DNA of 64,000 bases, from the NCBI GenBank assembly GCA_049647265.1, contig JBARXJ010000037.1:1-64000 (forward strand). The letters are read 5' to 3'. A model generated the notes under the pieces. That model saw nothing but the letters and a program-made list of their open reading frames with translations. It was not told the DNA's origin and did no database searches. This document shows positions 51,860 to 61,655 of the stretch, one piece after another. Position numbers and translations under genes: made by a program. Each line of letters begins with the position of its first letter. Positions within the stretch are counted from its first letter, which is position 1. This DNA is from JAAURB01 sp049647265 (GTDB lineage Bacteria; Cyanobacteriota; Cyanobacteriia; Cyanobacteriales; Microcoleaceae).

Positions 51860-52723
51860 ATGGGAAAACAACAAAGAAAATTGAGATATTTTGTGCTACT
51901 GTTTGCGATCGCTTTATCGGGTTGTCAAACTTCAGACTCACTAACGAGTGAACCACAAAGTTCAGAAGCAGAGGTGAGTGCGTCGGGTACAGGGACTTTA
52001 CAACTTCGGGCGAATGGAGAAGATTTTATTCGTCAAGGGTTTGTGTCTAAAGATGGTTGGCAAATTGAGTTCGATCATGCCTACGTTAATCTGGTAGAAG
52101 CAAAAGCGTATCAAACCGAGCCGCCTTTTAATCCAGAAGCGGGTGATTCCCTGCAAGCCAGTCAAACGGTAGAATTAATTGATGCCAAAACAGTAGATTT
52201 AGCGGCAGGAGATGAGAATGCTGAAACGATTTTAGTCAGTGAAATCGTTGTTCCAGCCGGCCACTACAATGCTTTATCTTGGAAAATGACTCCGGCTGAG
52301 TCTGGTGTGATAAGCGGTCAAGTGATTGTTTTGCAGGGAACTGCAATTAAGGATAATCAAACCATTCCATTTACCCTGAATATCGATCAACCTTTAGAAT
52401 TTACCTGTGGTGATTTTGTTGGGGACGCTCGTAAAGGAATTTTGCAACCGGACGAAACCACTGATATTGAAGCAACCTTTCATTTTGATCATTTATTTGG
52501 CGATGGCGAAGCTGAGCCGACGGATGAGATTAATACGGGGGCGTTAGGATTTGAACCCATTGCGACTTTAGCAGAAAATGGCACTGTTGAGGCGGACTGG
52601 CAAACTTTAACAACTCAACTTTCAGCCGAAGAGGTGGAAAAATTAAACGAAATTTTACCCAGTTTAGGTCATGTGGGAGAAGGACATTGTGAAGAATCTC
52701 AGTTAGGGGTGGCTCAAAATTAA
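51860..52723 (+). CDS. DUF4382-like lipoprotein next to Ni/Co importer
   Basis: The 287-residue exported protein has a lipobox (IALSGC, Cys at residue 22), then a Ser/Glu-rich linker and a beta-sandwich-like domain: GTLQLRANGEDFIRQGF, ELIDAKTVDLAAGDENAETILVSEIVVPAGHYNALSWKM, LNIDQPLEFTCGDF (quoted in parts). The pattern fits DUF4382. The C-terminal third has many acids and histidines (ATFHFDHLFGDGEAEPTDE, GHVGEGHCEE), possible metal ligands. It is upstream of the nikL-cbiM-cbiQ-cbiO run, 105 bases away, so a metal-capture role is plausible but not shown. Confidence 0.7.
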   Translation: MGKQQRKLRYFVLLFAIALSGCQTSDSLTSEPQSSEAEVSASGTGTLQLRANGEDFIRQGFVSKDGWQIEFDHAYVNLVEAKAYQTEPPFNPEAGDSLQASQTVELIDAKTVDLAAGDENAETILVSEIVVPAGHYNALSWKMTPAESGVISGQVIVLQGTAIKDNQTIPFTLNIDQPLEFTCGDFVGDARKGILQPDETTDIEATFHFDHLFGDGEAEPTDEINTGALGFEPIATLAENGTVEADWQTLTTQLSAEEVEKLNEILPSLGHVGEGHCEESQLGVAQN

Positions 52724-52828
52724 AATTTTGGCTAGAGGCAAAAATTGTAGTATTTGTGTTAAAAAATTAAAGCAGCTTTGAATTAACAAAATCATAAGAA
52801 ATTGTAAAGCTCGTAGGAGAAAATTTAA

Positions 52829-53317
52829 ATGAAGTCTTTATTACTTCTGCCCCTCTGTTTAGCTGCTAATTTTGTTAGTATTAATCGAGCTAATGCTCAT
52901 GGTGCAATCATTAATTACCAAACCACAAAAACAGTTGAAATTCAAAGCCGCTATGATACGGGTGAGCCTCTAGCGAATGCTCAGGTTAGTATTTATACTC
53001 CTAATAATCCGAATACACCTTGGCAAACTGGAGTCACTGATGAGACGGGTAAATTTGTGTTTACACCCGATACAAATCTTGAGGGATATTGGGAGGTAAA
53101 AGTCAGACAAGCGGGTCATGGAGGGTTGGTTAGTATTCCAATCAATGCTGAGATTCAGACCGATAATTCAAATACATTTCAAAACTCAACTTCTCTTAAT
53201 TCTTGGCAACGGGGATTGATGATAGGAACGGTGATTTGGGGTTGTATTGGCACTGCTTTATTCTTTATGAAATCTCCCAAACAAACCGTCGAAGCATCAC
53301 ATCATTCTCAACCTTAA
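52829..53317 (+). CDS. NikL/CbiN-like auxiliary subunit of ECF Ni/Co transporter
   Basis: The 162-residue protein has a signal peptide with predicted cleavage after NRANA, giving a mature N-terminus starting HGAIINY. A small Ig-like/carboxypeptidase-regulatory-type domain follows (about 25-105; LANAQVSIYTPNNPNTPWQTG, FVFTPDTNLEGYWEVKV) and one C-terminal span (GLMIGTVIWGCIGTALFFM). Nickel ECF importers often carry such an extra component (NikL or NikN) next to CbiM. The His at the mature N-terminus may bind metal with the backbone. It lies five bases before cbiM. Confidence 0.8.
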   Translation: MKSLLLLPLCLAANFVSINRANAHGAIINYQTTKTVEIQSRYDTGEPLANAQVSIYTPNNPNTPWQTGVTDETGKFVFTPDTNLEGYWEVKVRQAGHGGLVSIPINAEIQTDNSNTFQNSTSLNSWQRGLMIGTVIWGCIGTALFFMKSPKQTVEASHHSQP

Positions 53318-53321
53318 TTTT

Positions 53322-53975
53322 ATGCATATTTCTGAAGGAATTCTACCTGCTAAAATTTGTCTGATGGGTTATGGAATTACGGGTTTAGCTACCTGGTATT
53401 CTTTGCGTCAAATTCATCGTCAACCCAATCCCACAGCGGGAATTCCCAAAGCTTCATTGTTAACCGCTGCTTTTTTTGTTGCCTCTAGTATTCATATTCC
53501 AATTCCACCGGCGAGTGTTCATTTAGTCTTAAATGGATTGTTAGGCGCTGTATTGGGTTATTATGCTTTTCCTGCTATTTTGATTGGTTTATTATTTCAA
53601 GCGGTGATGTTTGGACATGGAGGACTATCTACACTCGGAATTAATGCTGTAATTATGGGAATTCCTGCCATGTTAGCCGCTCAAATCTTTTTACTCCATC
53701 GCCGCACAAATGAAGCATCCGGCTCAATAGTTTATCGTAATTTATATGGATTTTTAGCAGGTGCAGTGGGGTTAGGATTAGCAGCAGCTCTATTTTTTAC
53801 TCTCACCATTTTAAATCTTCCTTCAGGACTAGATCAAACGATAGAGAATAAAGCGATTTATGGATTAATTATGGCGCACATTCCTTTAATGATCATTGAA
53901 GGGATTTTTACAGTTATGGTAATTAATTTCCTCGAAAAAGTTAAACCAGAACTCTTAAAGCTTCATCAAGATTAA
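53322..53975 (+). CDS. cbiM: CbiM/NikM substrate-capture subunit of ECF Ni/Co transporter
   Basis: CbiM is the S-component that binds Ni2+ or Co2+ through its free N-terminal Met-His; the gene opens with MHISEGILP, the family signature. The 217-residue protein has six or seven spans. SIHIPIPPASVHLVLNGLLGAVLGYYAFPAILIGLLFQAVMFGHGG (in parts) is the conserved central region with further histidines. The neighbouring accessory protein suggests nickel, but no cobalamin riboswitch was seen upstream and the metal is undetermined. Confidence 0.93.
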   Translation: MHISEGILPAKICLMGYGITGLATWYSLRQIHRQPNPTAGIPKASLLTAAFFVASSIHIPIPPASVHLVLNGLLGAVLGYYAFPAILIGLLFQAVMFGHGGLSTLGINAVIMGIPAMLAAQIFLLHRRTNEASGSIVYRNLYGFLAGAVGLGLAAALFFTLTILNLPSGLDQTIENKAIYGLIMAHIPLMIIEGIFTVMVINFLEKVKPELLKLHQD

Positions 53976-54096
53976 CCGAGCAATTGATCATTATGAAATG
54001 TTAAAGAATTGATATCGAAACTGAAATAATATGATACAGTACCTTTGGATAAAAGAGATGCTTAATAGCCTTAGCCACCTCTTTACAAATTAAGTC

Positions 54097-54858
54097 ATGA
54101 AAATTGTATTAGATGAGTATGCTTACTTAGATTCTCCGATTCATCGCTGGGATGTTCGAGGTAAATTAATTGGATTACTCGCCATTATTTTTGCCTACGC
54201 TTGGGTTGAAGATTTACGTCTGATTCCCGGAATGCTCGCGATCACAATCGGGCTTTATTTTATCTCTAAACTGCCTGTTTCTTTTTTATTGAGTCGATTA
54301 ACGTATCCGGGTTTATTTCTACTGGGAATTATTGCCTTACTCCCTTTCACTTCAGGTGAAACGATTTTGCTCAAGTGGGGAGTATTTTCTCTGTATCAAG
54401 AGGGCTGTATTGCTGTTGTCCTAATTGTGAGTCGCTTTTTAGCAATGTTTACAACAGCGCTGATTTTATTCGGGACTCACCCTTTTATTACGACGATTAA
54501 AGGAATGCGATCGCTGGGATTATCTCCGATTTTAGCCGATATGATCTTATTATCTTATCGTTATCTAGTTGAGCTAGGATATCAGTTCAAAATGATGCAG
54601 CGTTCGACTCAATTAAGAGGATTTAAACCGGGAAAAATAACCCGCAGAAATTTACAAATTTATGCAGCTTTAGCGGGTAGTTTATTGGTGCGTAGCTATC
54701 AACAAGCTGAAGAGGTTTATAAAGCAATGCAGCTTCGAGGTTACAGCACATCGATTCCCAAAAAAGAACAATTTCGCCTAGACCGCTATAGTGTTTTTGC
54801 CCTCATTTTTGCCCTCAGTATTGCTATCACTTTTGTTAGCTTAGAAATCTTCGTATAA
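54097..54858 (+). CDS. cbiQ: CbiQ-type transmembrane (T) component of ECF transporter
   Basis: CbiQ couples the S-component to the ATPase. The 253-residue protein has about five spans and the two conserved cytoplasmic motifs of T-components: MMQRSTQLRGF near residue 167 and YKAMQLRGYS near residue 208 (A-R-G/L-R-G type), which contact the ATPase. It begins 121 bases after cbiM; the gap contains no recognised element. Confidence 0.9.
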   Translation: MKIVLDEYAYLDSPIHRWDVRGKLIGLLAIIFAYAWVEDLRLIPGMLAITIGLYFISKLPVSFLLSRLTYPGLFLLGIIALLPFTSGETILLKWGVFSLYQEGCIAVVLIVSRFLAMFTTALILFGTHPFITTIKGMRSLGLSPILADMILLSYRYLVELGYQFKMMQRSTQLRGFKPGKITRRNLQIYAALAGSLLVRSYQQAEEVYKAMQLRGYSTSIPKKEQFRLDRYSVFALIFALSIAITFVSLEIFV

Positions 54859-54872
54859 AGGATCTTGAAAGT

Positions 54873-55655
54873 TTGAGTTATTCACCCACTAATTCTATTT
54901 CTTCTCTGCCGTCGTTTCCCTCCCCATCCGTTTCCCCACAAGCGGGTGTAATGGTGCGAGATTTAACCTTTCAATACGATAGTAAAACCCCTATTTTAAA
55001 CAATATTTCTTTCACGTTAAATTTAGGAGAACGCATCGCATTATTAGGTCGGACAGGTACTGGAAAAAGTACCTTGATGGAAAATTTAGTTGGCTTAAAA
55101 CGGGCAAATTCTGGAGAAGTTCAGATATTAGGAACGCCTCTTAATTCTAAGACATTAAGTCATATTCGTCGTCAAATTGGATTTTGTTTTCAAGATCCAA
55201 ACGATCAATTATTTATGCCAACTATTCTAGAAGATGTGAGTTTCGGCCCCCAAAATTACGGCGTTTCATCAGAAGTTGCCACAGAACAAGCCCATCAATT
55301 ATTGGCTGATTTTGGATTAGCAGATGTGGCAAATCGTTCAGTTTATGAACTCTCTGGCGGACAAAAAAGGTTGGCCGCTTTAGCGTCTGTTTTAGCGTTA
55401 AAACCAGAGATATTAATCTTAGATGAACCCACTAATGGATTAGATCCCTGGTGGCGACGGCATCTAGCGCAACTGTTACCTCAACTTCCGGTTAAAGTCT
55501 TATTAATTGCTTCCCATGACTTACATTGGGTGAGTCGAGTTGCAGAACGAGCAATGGTTTTACAAGGGGGTCAAATTGTAGTTGATATGCCAACAGAAGA
55601 TCTACTGCGAAATCATGCCACATTAGATACTTATGGTTTACCGTTAGATTATTAA
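54873..55655 (+). CDS. cbiO: CbiO-type ATPase of ECF Ni/Co transporter
   Basis: The 260-residue ABC ATPase powers the importer. It has Walker A GRTGTGKSTL (around residue 58), a Q-loop in GFCFQDPNDQLF typical of the ECF group, the signature LSGGQKRLAAL, Walker B LILDEPTNGLDP and the His switch SHDLHWV. The start used is TTG 54873; an ATG at residue 27 (MVRDLTFQYD) would remove a low-complexity N-terminal stretch and is a real alternative. It is 14 bases after cbiQ. Confidence 0.93.
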   Translation: MSYSPTNSISSLPSFPSPSVSPQAGVMVRDLTFQYDSKTPILNNISFTLNLGERIALLGRTGTGKSTLMENLVGLKRANSGEVQILGTPLNSKTLSHIRRQIGFCFQDPNDQLFMPTILEDVSFGPQNYGVSSEVATEQAHQLLADFGLADVANRSVYELSGGQKRLAALASVLALKPEILILDEPTNGLDPWWRRHLAQLLPQLPVKVLLIASHDLHWVSRVAERAMVLQGGQIVVDMPTEDLLRNHATLDTYGLPLDY

Positions 55656-55676
55656 TTTTCCCCCCTTAAACATGAA

Positions 55677-57008
55677 TTAAGGACGTTGAATCGTCTCTTC
55701 TACCACCCGCCGCTTTGCTTTTGGATCAATTCCCAATAAGCGAATATAGTCTTGGGGATGATTGACGAAACACATTTCTATTGAATGAATGATATCTGCT
55801 TGTTGATTACTTTCATTTAATGGATAACTTTTCCAAGAACCTGTTTTAAATCGTCGTTTGTCGGCATATTCTAAGCCCACCCGATAGCCTTGTTCTAAGA
55901 TTTGTTCGATTTGTTGGACAATCTCTAAACTGAGTTTTGTATGCATCGCTTGTCCATCACTAACAACCGTTGTTCCGGTTTCATTCCCTTGCATGACAGC
56001 GGTGGCTTTACTGTTAATACTGTGGGGTGGCATGATGGGATTATAGGGTAAATGCTGAATGGGGGGAGAGGCTTTTAAAGCAGAATTTTCTACAGGTTTT
56101 GCTTTTTTGTTTTCGGTAGAATTAAACGTGCGGAATTGATTGTATTCTTCAACTAAACGTAATTCTTGAATCCGTTTTTGTTCTCCCACCATCAGTTCAC
56201 CAAATTCGATTAATTGATTTAAATTAAATTTTGGTTTGTTAAATTTTGGTGGTGCTTCTGTACTATTAACTAAGCGTTTAGAGATTTTATCAATACCAAT
56301 TTGATGAATAAAATTCTGAATTTGTTGATCATAAAGTCGGGAACGAACGGCACTAAAAAAGTCAATGGCTTGATTGGAAAAATGATTGACAAACTGTTCG
56401 ATATTTTGAGAAGATAAACCGTCATCTTGGAAAATTGCCTTGACAATTTCAACCCGTTCTGTTTTTGTCGGTTCCCAGAAAAACTTCGACATTCTACCAT
56501 CCCGAACTAAAGGGGCATATAGGGTAGAAAAGTCATTTCCTGTGACAATAATTGGAATTCTGGGCAATGGTGTTTCATCATAACTTCCCGGTAGTTGCAC
56601 ATTACTCGGGTTATCGGCAATATTCATTAATGTTGCATTGACTAACTGAGTATTAACGGTATATTGAGTCCCAGAGTCAAACCGTCCAGCCCCGGCATCT
56701 AAGTCATTAATAAATATCACACACATTCGACCCTGAACTTTGATTTGTTCGGCTGCTTCACGATAGCGTAACCGCAACAAACGGGAGGGATCGCCTGCAT
56801 CTGGGCTTTCTAATTCTCCCCCAGAAATTGTCACGGGATCGATTCCCATTTTATCAAAAACCCGTTCACATTGAAAGGTTTTTCCTTCCCCTTTGCGTCC
56901 ATGAATTCCTAAAATTAAAGGGACTCGAACACGGGGTAAATCTAAGAAATTCTTTGTAATATGAACGGCAATAGTATCTAAAAACCGGGGAGAAATATAA
57001 TAGGGCAT
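55677..57008 (-). CDS. rca: Rubisco activase with C-terminal RbcS-like domain
   Basis: Activase removes inhibitory sugar phosphates from Rubisco using ATP. The 443-residue protein has an AAA+ core (about 1-290) with Walker A GIHGRKGEGKT, Walker B IFINDLDAGAGR and RMSKFFWEPT, then a linker (about 290-355) and a C-terminal small-subunit-like (SSUL) domain (LEIVQQIEQILEQGYRVGLEYADKRRFKTGSW in parts). In cyanobacteria the SSUL domain lets Rca enter carboxysomes by binding Rubisco. Not all cyanobacteria have Rca. No rbcLS is in this window. Confidence 0.96.
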   Translation of the reverse strand: MPYYISPRFLDTIAVHITKNFLDLPRVRVPLILGIHGRKGEGKTFQCERVFDKMGIDPVTISGGELESPDAGDPSRLLRLRYREAAEQIKVQGRMCVIFINDLDAGAGRFDSGTQYTVNTQLVNATLMNIADNPSNVQLPGSYDETPLPRIPIIVTGNDFSTLYAPLVRDGRMSKFFWEPTKTERVEIVKAIFQDDGLSSQNIEQFVNHFSNQAIDFFSAVRSRLYDQQIQNFIHQIGIDKISKRLVNSTEAPPKFNKPKFNLNQLIEFGELMVGEQKRIQELRLVEEYNQFRTFNSTENKKAKPVENSALKASPPIQHLPYNPIMPPHSINSKATAVMQGNETGTTVVSDGQAMHTKLSLEIVQQIEQILEQGYRVGLEYADKRRFKTGSWKSYPLNESNQQADIIHSIEMCFVNHPQDYIRLLGIDPKAKRRVVEETIQRP

Positions 57009-57040
57009 AAAAACAAAGTAAACGGTTATATGGATTAATC

Positions 57041-57475
57041 TTATGACTTTTCGGGTGGGGATGCAAACAAGTCAAATAATTCTGACCCGGTCATTTTCTT
57101 AGTATCGTTGGCAAAAGCGTAATATTTTGGTTTTTCCTCAATAAATACCTGGAGATCGAAAACAAAATTTTCATCATTCTCAAAAATTCCAGCCGGGATG
57201 AAGTAGTGATTCTTGTCTTTCAATTTATAAAATAAATGACTGCCGCATTGTTTACAAAATCCCCGTTCTGCCCATTCTGAAGAGTTATAAATACTAATAT
57301 TTTCTTCACCCTCAAAACTCACCTCGCCTTCACATTCCACGCCAAACAAAGCACCGCCACCCCATTTACGGCACGTACTACAATGACAGGCTGAGACATG
57401 ATAATTAATGTTGGTTGTAGAAAGCTTAACGGCTCCGCATAAGCAGTGACCTTTTACAAGATTTGGTTCAGTCAT
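57041..57475 (-). CDS. GFA-family (glutathione-dependent formaldehyde-activating-like) protein
   Basis: The 144-residue zinc-binding protein of the GFA/CENP-V family has the CxCG motif CLCGAV (around residue 11), SACHCSTCRKWGGG and FCKQCGSHLF, which coordinate zinc. The true substrate is generally unknown for members outside the Gfa type. Monocistronic, 32 bases upstream of rca on the same strand. Confidence 0.92.
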   Translation of the reverse strand: MTEPNLVKGHCLCGAVKLSTTNINYHVSACHCSTCRKWGGGALFGVECEGEVSFEGEENISIYNSSEWAERGFCKQCGSHLFYKLKDKNHYFIPAGIFENDENFVFDLQVFIEEKPKYYAFANDTKKMTGSELFDLFASPPEKS

Positions 57476-57554
57476 TTTTATTTTTTATATGATCAAGTTG
57501 TATTTATTTTAGGATGGACTAATTATATCATTATTTCTTACAATTGATGACATT

Positions 57555-60242
57555 TTAATCGGAGACAAACAACTTAGAAAATTGTCCAATAATTAAAGGA
57601 ACAAAACTCATGCCGATGATGAGTAACCACCCTTCAAAACTTGGTTTAGCTGTTTCCAAAACGTTAGAAAGCCCAGGCAAATAAACGGCTAATAATAATA
57701 ACCCACTACAAAGAATTAATGCCGCCCAAACATAGGGATTTTGAGTAATTTCATTGCGAAATAGTCCAGACCCCCGGTTACGCATATTAAAGACGTGCCA
57801 TAAACGGGTAAAGCCTAATGTCATAAATGATACTGTGATCGCTTCGGTTTCACTCATGCCAAGCCCCTGCCAAGCCCACATAAACGCCCCTAAAATCACA
57901 CCCATGATCACCACCCCATACCCCAGGATTTCAAGCCAATGACGGCGCGTTAACACGGATTCCTGTGCATTTCTGGGTGGACGATCCATAATTTTCGGCG
58001 AGCCTTCTCCCACTCCCAAGGCTAAAGCCGGAAAGGCATCATTCACAAAATTAATGTATAAAATTTGCAGCGGCAACAACGGTAACGGGGCATTGAGAAA
58101 CGCCATAATTCCCACGGCTAATATTTCCCCAACATTACCAGAGAGTAAATAAATGGTGAACTTACGAATATTATCAAATATTGCCCGGCCTTGGGCGACG
58201 GCTTCTACAATAGTCGAAAACGCATCATCCTGTAACACCATATCTGCGGCTTCTTGGGCGACTTGTGTCCCTCGCTGTCCCATCGCCACCCCAATATCAG
58301 CTTTTTTGAGGGCAGGGGCATCATTTACGCCATCTCCCGTCATCGCCACAACAGCATTATTACTTTGATGTAACGCAATTAAATTTAACTTTTGTTCAGG
58401 AGAAACACGGGCAAAAATAGAGGTATTTAGTAAGCGTTGACGTTGAGAATTTGATAATTCATCAATCGATTTTAACTCTTTTCCTTGGACGACATCAACC
58501 GTTTCTTCATCAGTTAAACCCACTGCTTTACCAATATTACAAGCCGTCATCGGTTGATCTCCGGTGACCATAATCACTCGAATACCTGCTTTTTGACATT
58601 GTTTAATAGCTTCACAAACATCCTGGCGAGGCGGGTCAAGTAAACCAACTAAACCGACAAAAACTAAATCTTCATAAGCAGAAACTCGATCATTTAATGT
58701 TGTTTTTTCGGCTAACCCTAAAATTCGTAATCCTTCACTGGCTAATTTTTCACTACGTTGTTGCCAAGAATTTCGCAGAGATTGATCGATTAATTTTATC
58801 CCTTCTGAAGTTAAAATTTGAGTCGCATAATCTAACACAGATTCAGGCGCACCTTTGACCACAACCCGATATTTATCTTCTATTTGATGCCAAGTTGCCA
58901 TCATTTTTAAATCGGGATCAAAGGCATCTTCTTTAACTTCTGGTAAAGTTTTCAATAATTCATTTCGAGATAAATTGGCTTTTGCCCCCGCCACTAATAA
59001 CGCCACTTCCATTGGATCGCCCACGACTCGGCTTTCATTACAATTTTGCGGTTGTAAAGCCGCGTTATTACACAAGACACCTATTTCTAAAGCCGCCTTT
59101 AACAGTTCATTTTCTAACGGTTTAACCGTTTGTTTGTCGTGATAAAACTGTCCTTTGACTTCTAAACCTTCCCCTTCTATTTCAATCTCTCCTGAAGCCG
59201 TAATTAAATAGCTTGCCGTCATTTGATTTTCCGTCAACGTCCCCGTTTTATCCGTACAAATAACCCCCGTTGCCCCCAATGTTTCCACGGCTGATAAGCG
59301 ATTAATTAACGCCTGACGCTTTGCCATTCGCCACATTCCCCGCGCTAAAGCCACCGTTGCTACAATGGGTAACCCTTCTGGGACTGCCCCCACCGCTAAG
59401 GCGATCGCCGTTTGTACCATTAAGATTAAATCCCGGCCGCCAATAATCCCAGAAATGGCAACAAAAACAACAATTAATAAGGTTAATTGAATTAGTCTTT
59501 TACCTAATTGATCGAGGCGTTTTTCTAAAGGGGTTTGTTCAGAATGTGTTCCTTGAGTCGTTAATTCAGAAATACGACCTAATTCTGTTTTCATCCCCGT
59601 TGCCACCACAATTCCTTCCCCCGATCCTTGAGTAATAGCAGTGCCTTTGTATAACATATTGTGGCGATCGGCTAAGGCAATATCGGCATCTAAAAGCTGA
59701 GTTTTCTTAGTAACAGGAACAGACTCCCCCGTTAAAGAAGATTCATTTACATTAAGAGAATTCGCCTCAATAATGCGTAAGTCAGCGGCAATAATATCCC
59801 CACTATCAAGAATAATAATATCTCCCGGCACTAATTCTTCCGATGGGATTTCTTGTAAATTGCGATCGCGCCGAACTTTTGTAGTCGTATGACTCAACTG
59901 TTGCAAGGCTTCCATCGAACGAGTTGCTTGCCATTCTGTAACAAATCCGATAACAGTATTAACTAAAATTGCCACAATAATGGCGATCGCTTCAACCCAA
60001 TCTTGAAGCACAAATGACAGCACCGCAGCACCCGCCAGTAGCCCAATAATCGGACTTTTGAACTGATCGATCAAAATCTGCGTTGCGCCCCGTTGTTTAG
60101 CCTGCTGAAGGCGATTCATGCCATATTTTTGACGGGACTGTTCTACTTTCTCCTCGGATAATCCGGTTTCACGGTCAACTTCGAGGGAGTTGAGAATGTC
60201 TTGAGAGGAAATACTCCAAGGGGCATTAGGTAACTGAGTCAT
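57555..60242 (-). CDS. P2-type cation-transporting ATPase (Ca2+/Mn2+-like)
   Basis: The 895-residue P-type ATPase has an N-terminal cation-ATPase domain, TGES in SSLTGESVPV, PEGLP in M4 (AVPEGLPIVATVALARGMWRM in part), the phosphorylation motif DKTGTLTENQM, KGAPE, TGDQPMTA and GDGVNDAPALKKADIGVAMG. In M6 it reads INFVNDAFPALALG, keeping the Asn and Asp of the Ca2+ site but with Asn in place of Thr. The PacL-like family includes Ca2+, Mn2+ and other pumps; I lean to Ca2+. Monocistronic. The ATG follows 387 gene-free bases. Confidence 0.92.
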   Translation of the reverse strand: MTQLPNAPWSISSQDILNSLEVDRETGLSEEKVEQSRQKYGMNRLQQAKQRGATQILIDQFKSPIIGLLAGAAVLSFVLQDWVEAIAIIVAILVNTVIGFVTEWQATRSMEALQQLSHTTTKVRRDRNLQEIPSEELVPGDIIILDSGDIIAADLRIIEANSLNVNESSLTGESVPVTKKTQLLDADIALADRHNMLYKGTAITQGSGEGIVVATGMKTELGRISELTTQGTHSEQTPLEKRLDQLGKRLIQLTLLIVVFVAISGIIGGRDLILMVQTAIALAVGAVPEGLPIVATVALARGMWRMAKRQALINRLSAVETLGATGVICTDKTGTLTENQMTASYLITASGEIEIEGEGLEVKGQFYHDKQTVKPLENELLKAALEIGVLCNNAALQPQNCNESRVVGDPMEVALLVAGAKANLSRNELLKTLPEVKEDAFDPDLKMMATWHQIEDKYRVVVKGAPESVLDYATQILTSEGIKLIDQSLRNSWQQRSEKLASEGLRILGLAEKTTLNDRVSAYEDLVFVGLVGLLDPPRQDVCEAIKQCQKAGIRVIMVTGDQPMTACNIGKAVGLTDEETVDVVQGKELKSIDELSNSQRQRLLNTSIFARVSPEQKLNLIALHQSNNAVVAMTGDGVNDAPALKKADIGVAMGQRGTQVAQEAADMVLQDDAFSTIVEAVAQGRAIFDNIRKFTIYLLSGNVGEILAVGIMAFLNAPLPLLPLQILYINFVNDAFPALALGVGEGSPKIMDRPPRNAQESVLTRRHWLEILGYGVVIMGVILGAFMWAWQGLGMSETEAITVSFMTLGFTRLWHVFNMRNRGSGLFRNEITQNPYVWAALILCSGLLLLAVYLPGLSNVLETAKPSFEGWLLIIGMSFVPLIIGQFSKLFVSD

Positions 60243-60629
60243 GGCGTTTTAATTGCAGTCTTTTAAAAAAGAATTGCTTTATCCAAGCGGTATGTTTTTG
60301 TCTATATTGTTTTACTTTAAGACAAAAATTACCGAATTTACGAATCAGTAAACAAGGCTTAATAGTTGTTAGTCATTCGTTATTTGTTGTTAGTGATGAT
60401 TTCTCCTAACCCCTGCTACAATAGTGGCGATCGCGAAAAATATCTTATCTGTTGTTGCAAGTCGGTAATCAGCAATATAGCCATATGCGTCGCGCTATAT
60501 CATTGAAATCATCTAAAACAGTAAAATAATAAATTGATTAAAATAATAATAGTTGAAAAATAATGGATTAAATTTGGTAAAAGAGGAACTTTATTATAAA
60601 ATCTAACTATTCTAATTCTGCCTAGAAGT
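60243..60629. other. Gene-free stretch between divergent genes
   Basis: 387 bases containing a HIP1 site near 60428 and an AT-rich end close to the permease gene. No coding frame or hairpin was supported. Both divergent promoters must be here. Confidence 0.5.
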
Positions 60630-61655
60630 ATGTCTCGTTCTAAAGCGCTACAATCTTATATTTTGGTTCGTTTATTACTCGCGCCATTAATGTTATGGAC
60701 AATTACAACCATTGTTTTCTTATTATTACGGGCAACACCAGGCGATCCGGTTGATGCCATTCTCGGCCCCCGCGCACCTCTAGCCGCAAAAAATGCATTG
60801 CGAGAACAATTAGGACTCGATCAATCCTTAATTCAACAATATTTTGATTATTTAGGAGATTTATTACAGTTCGATTTAGGCACATCCTTAACCACACAAG
60901 GACAGTCAGTTTGGTCAATTATTCAAAGTCATTTTCCCGCTACCGTAGAGTTAGCAATACTAAGTTTATTAATAGCATTATTCCTGGGAATTAGTATCGG
61001 ATCAATTGCTGCTTCTAAACCTAATACTATTTGGGATACAGGGGGGCGATTATTTGGAATTATTACTTATGCTGTACCGCCCTTTTGGATAGGGATGGTA
61101 TTTCAACTGATTTTTGCTGTACAACTGGGTTGGTTTCCTTTAGGAACAAGATTTCCAATTAATGTACCACCGCCTCAAGGATGGACAGGATTATATTTAG
61201 TCGATAGTTTATTATCGGGAAATTTAAATCTATTTTTAATTACGATTTATTATCTATGTTTACCCAGCCTCACATTAGGATTATTATTAAGTGGAATATT
61301 TGAACGAATTGTGCGGGTAAATTTACGACAAACCTTACAAGCTGATTATGTCGAAGCTGCGAGGGCGCGAGGCATTCCAGACATTAAAATTGTTGTCAAT
61401 CATGCCTTGAAAAATGCGATGATTCCTGTTATTACCGTCTTAGGATTAACCTTCGCTGCATTACTAGGAGGCGCAATTTTAACGGAAGTCACATTCTCTT
61501 GGCCAGGCTTAGCAAATCGACTGTATGAAGCCATTACCGTTCGAGATTATCCCACCGTTCAAGGAATTGTTGTATTTTTTGCTAGTATTGTTGTCTTAGC
61601 CAGTATTGTGATTGATATTTTAAATGCCTATATCGATCCTCGAATTCGCTATTAA
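60630..61655 (+). CDS. ABC transporter permease, dipeptide/oligopeptide (DppB/OppB) type
   Basis: The 341-residue permease is of the DppB/OppB/NikB group: an N-terminal span, then ATPGDPVDAILGPRAP (the loop typical of this group), a core with five spans and the EAA-type loop YVEAARARGIPDIKIVVNHALKNAMIPVITVLG. The last span and ILTEVTFSWPGLANRLYEAITVRDYPTVQGIV are highly conserved. No DppC partner, ATPase or binding protein is encoded next to it here, so the rest of the transporter is elsewhere or the gene is an orphan. Confidence 0.93.
   Translation: MSRSKALQSYILVRLLLAPLMLWTITTIVFLLLRATPGDPVDAILGPRAPLAAKNALREQLGLDQSLIQQYFDYLGDLLQFDLGTSLTTQGQSVWSIIQSHFPATVELAILSLLIALFLGISIGSIAASKPNTIWDTGGRLFGIITYAVPPFWIGMVFQLIFAVQLGWFPLGTRFPINVPPPQGWTGLYLVDSLLSGNLNLFLITIYYLCLPSLTLGLLLSGIFERIVRVNLRQTLQADYVEAARARGIPDIKIVVNHALKNAMIPVITVLGLTFAALLGGAILTEVTFSWPGLANRLYEAITVRDYPTVQGIVVFFASIVVLASIVIDILNAYIDPRIRY

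Noticed and set aside
53976..54096. Possible riboswitch or metal-regulator site between cbiM and cbiQ
   Set aside because: No cobalamin-riboswitch B12 box or clear palindrome was found; the gap is AT-rich without structure.
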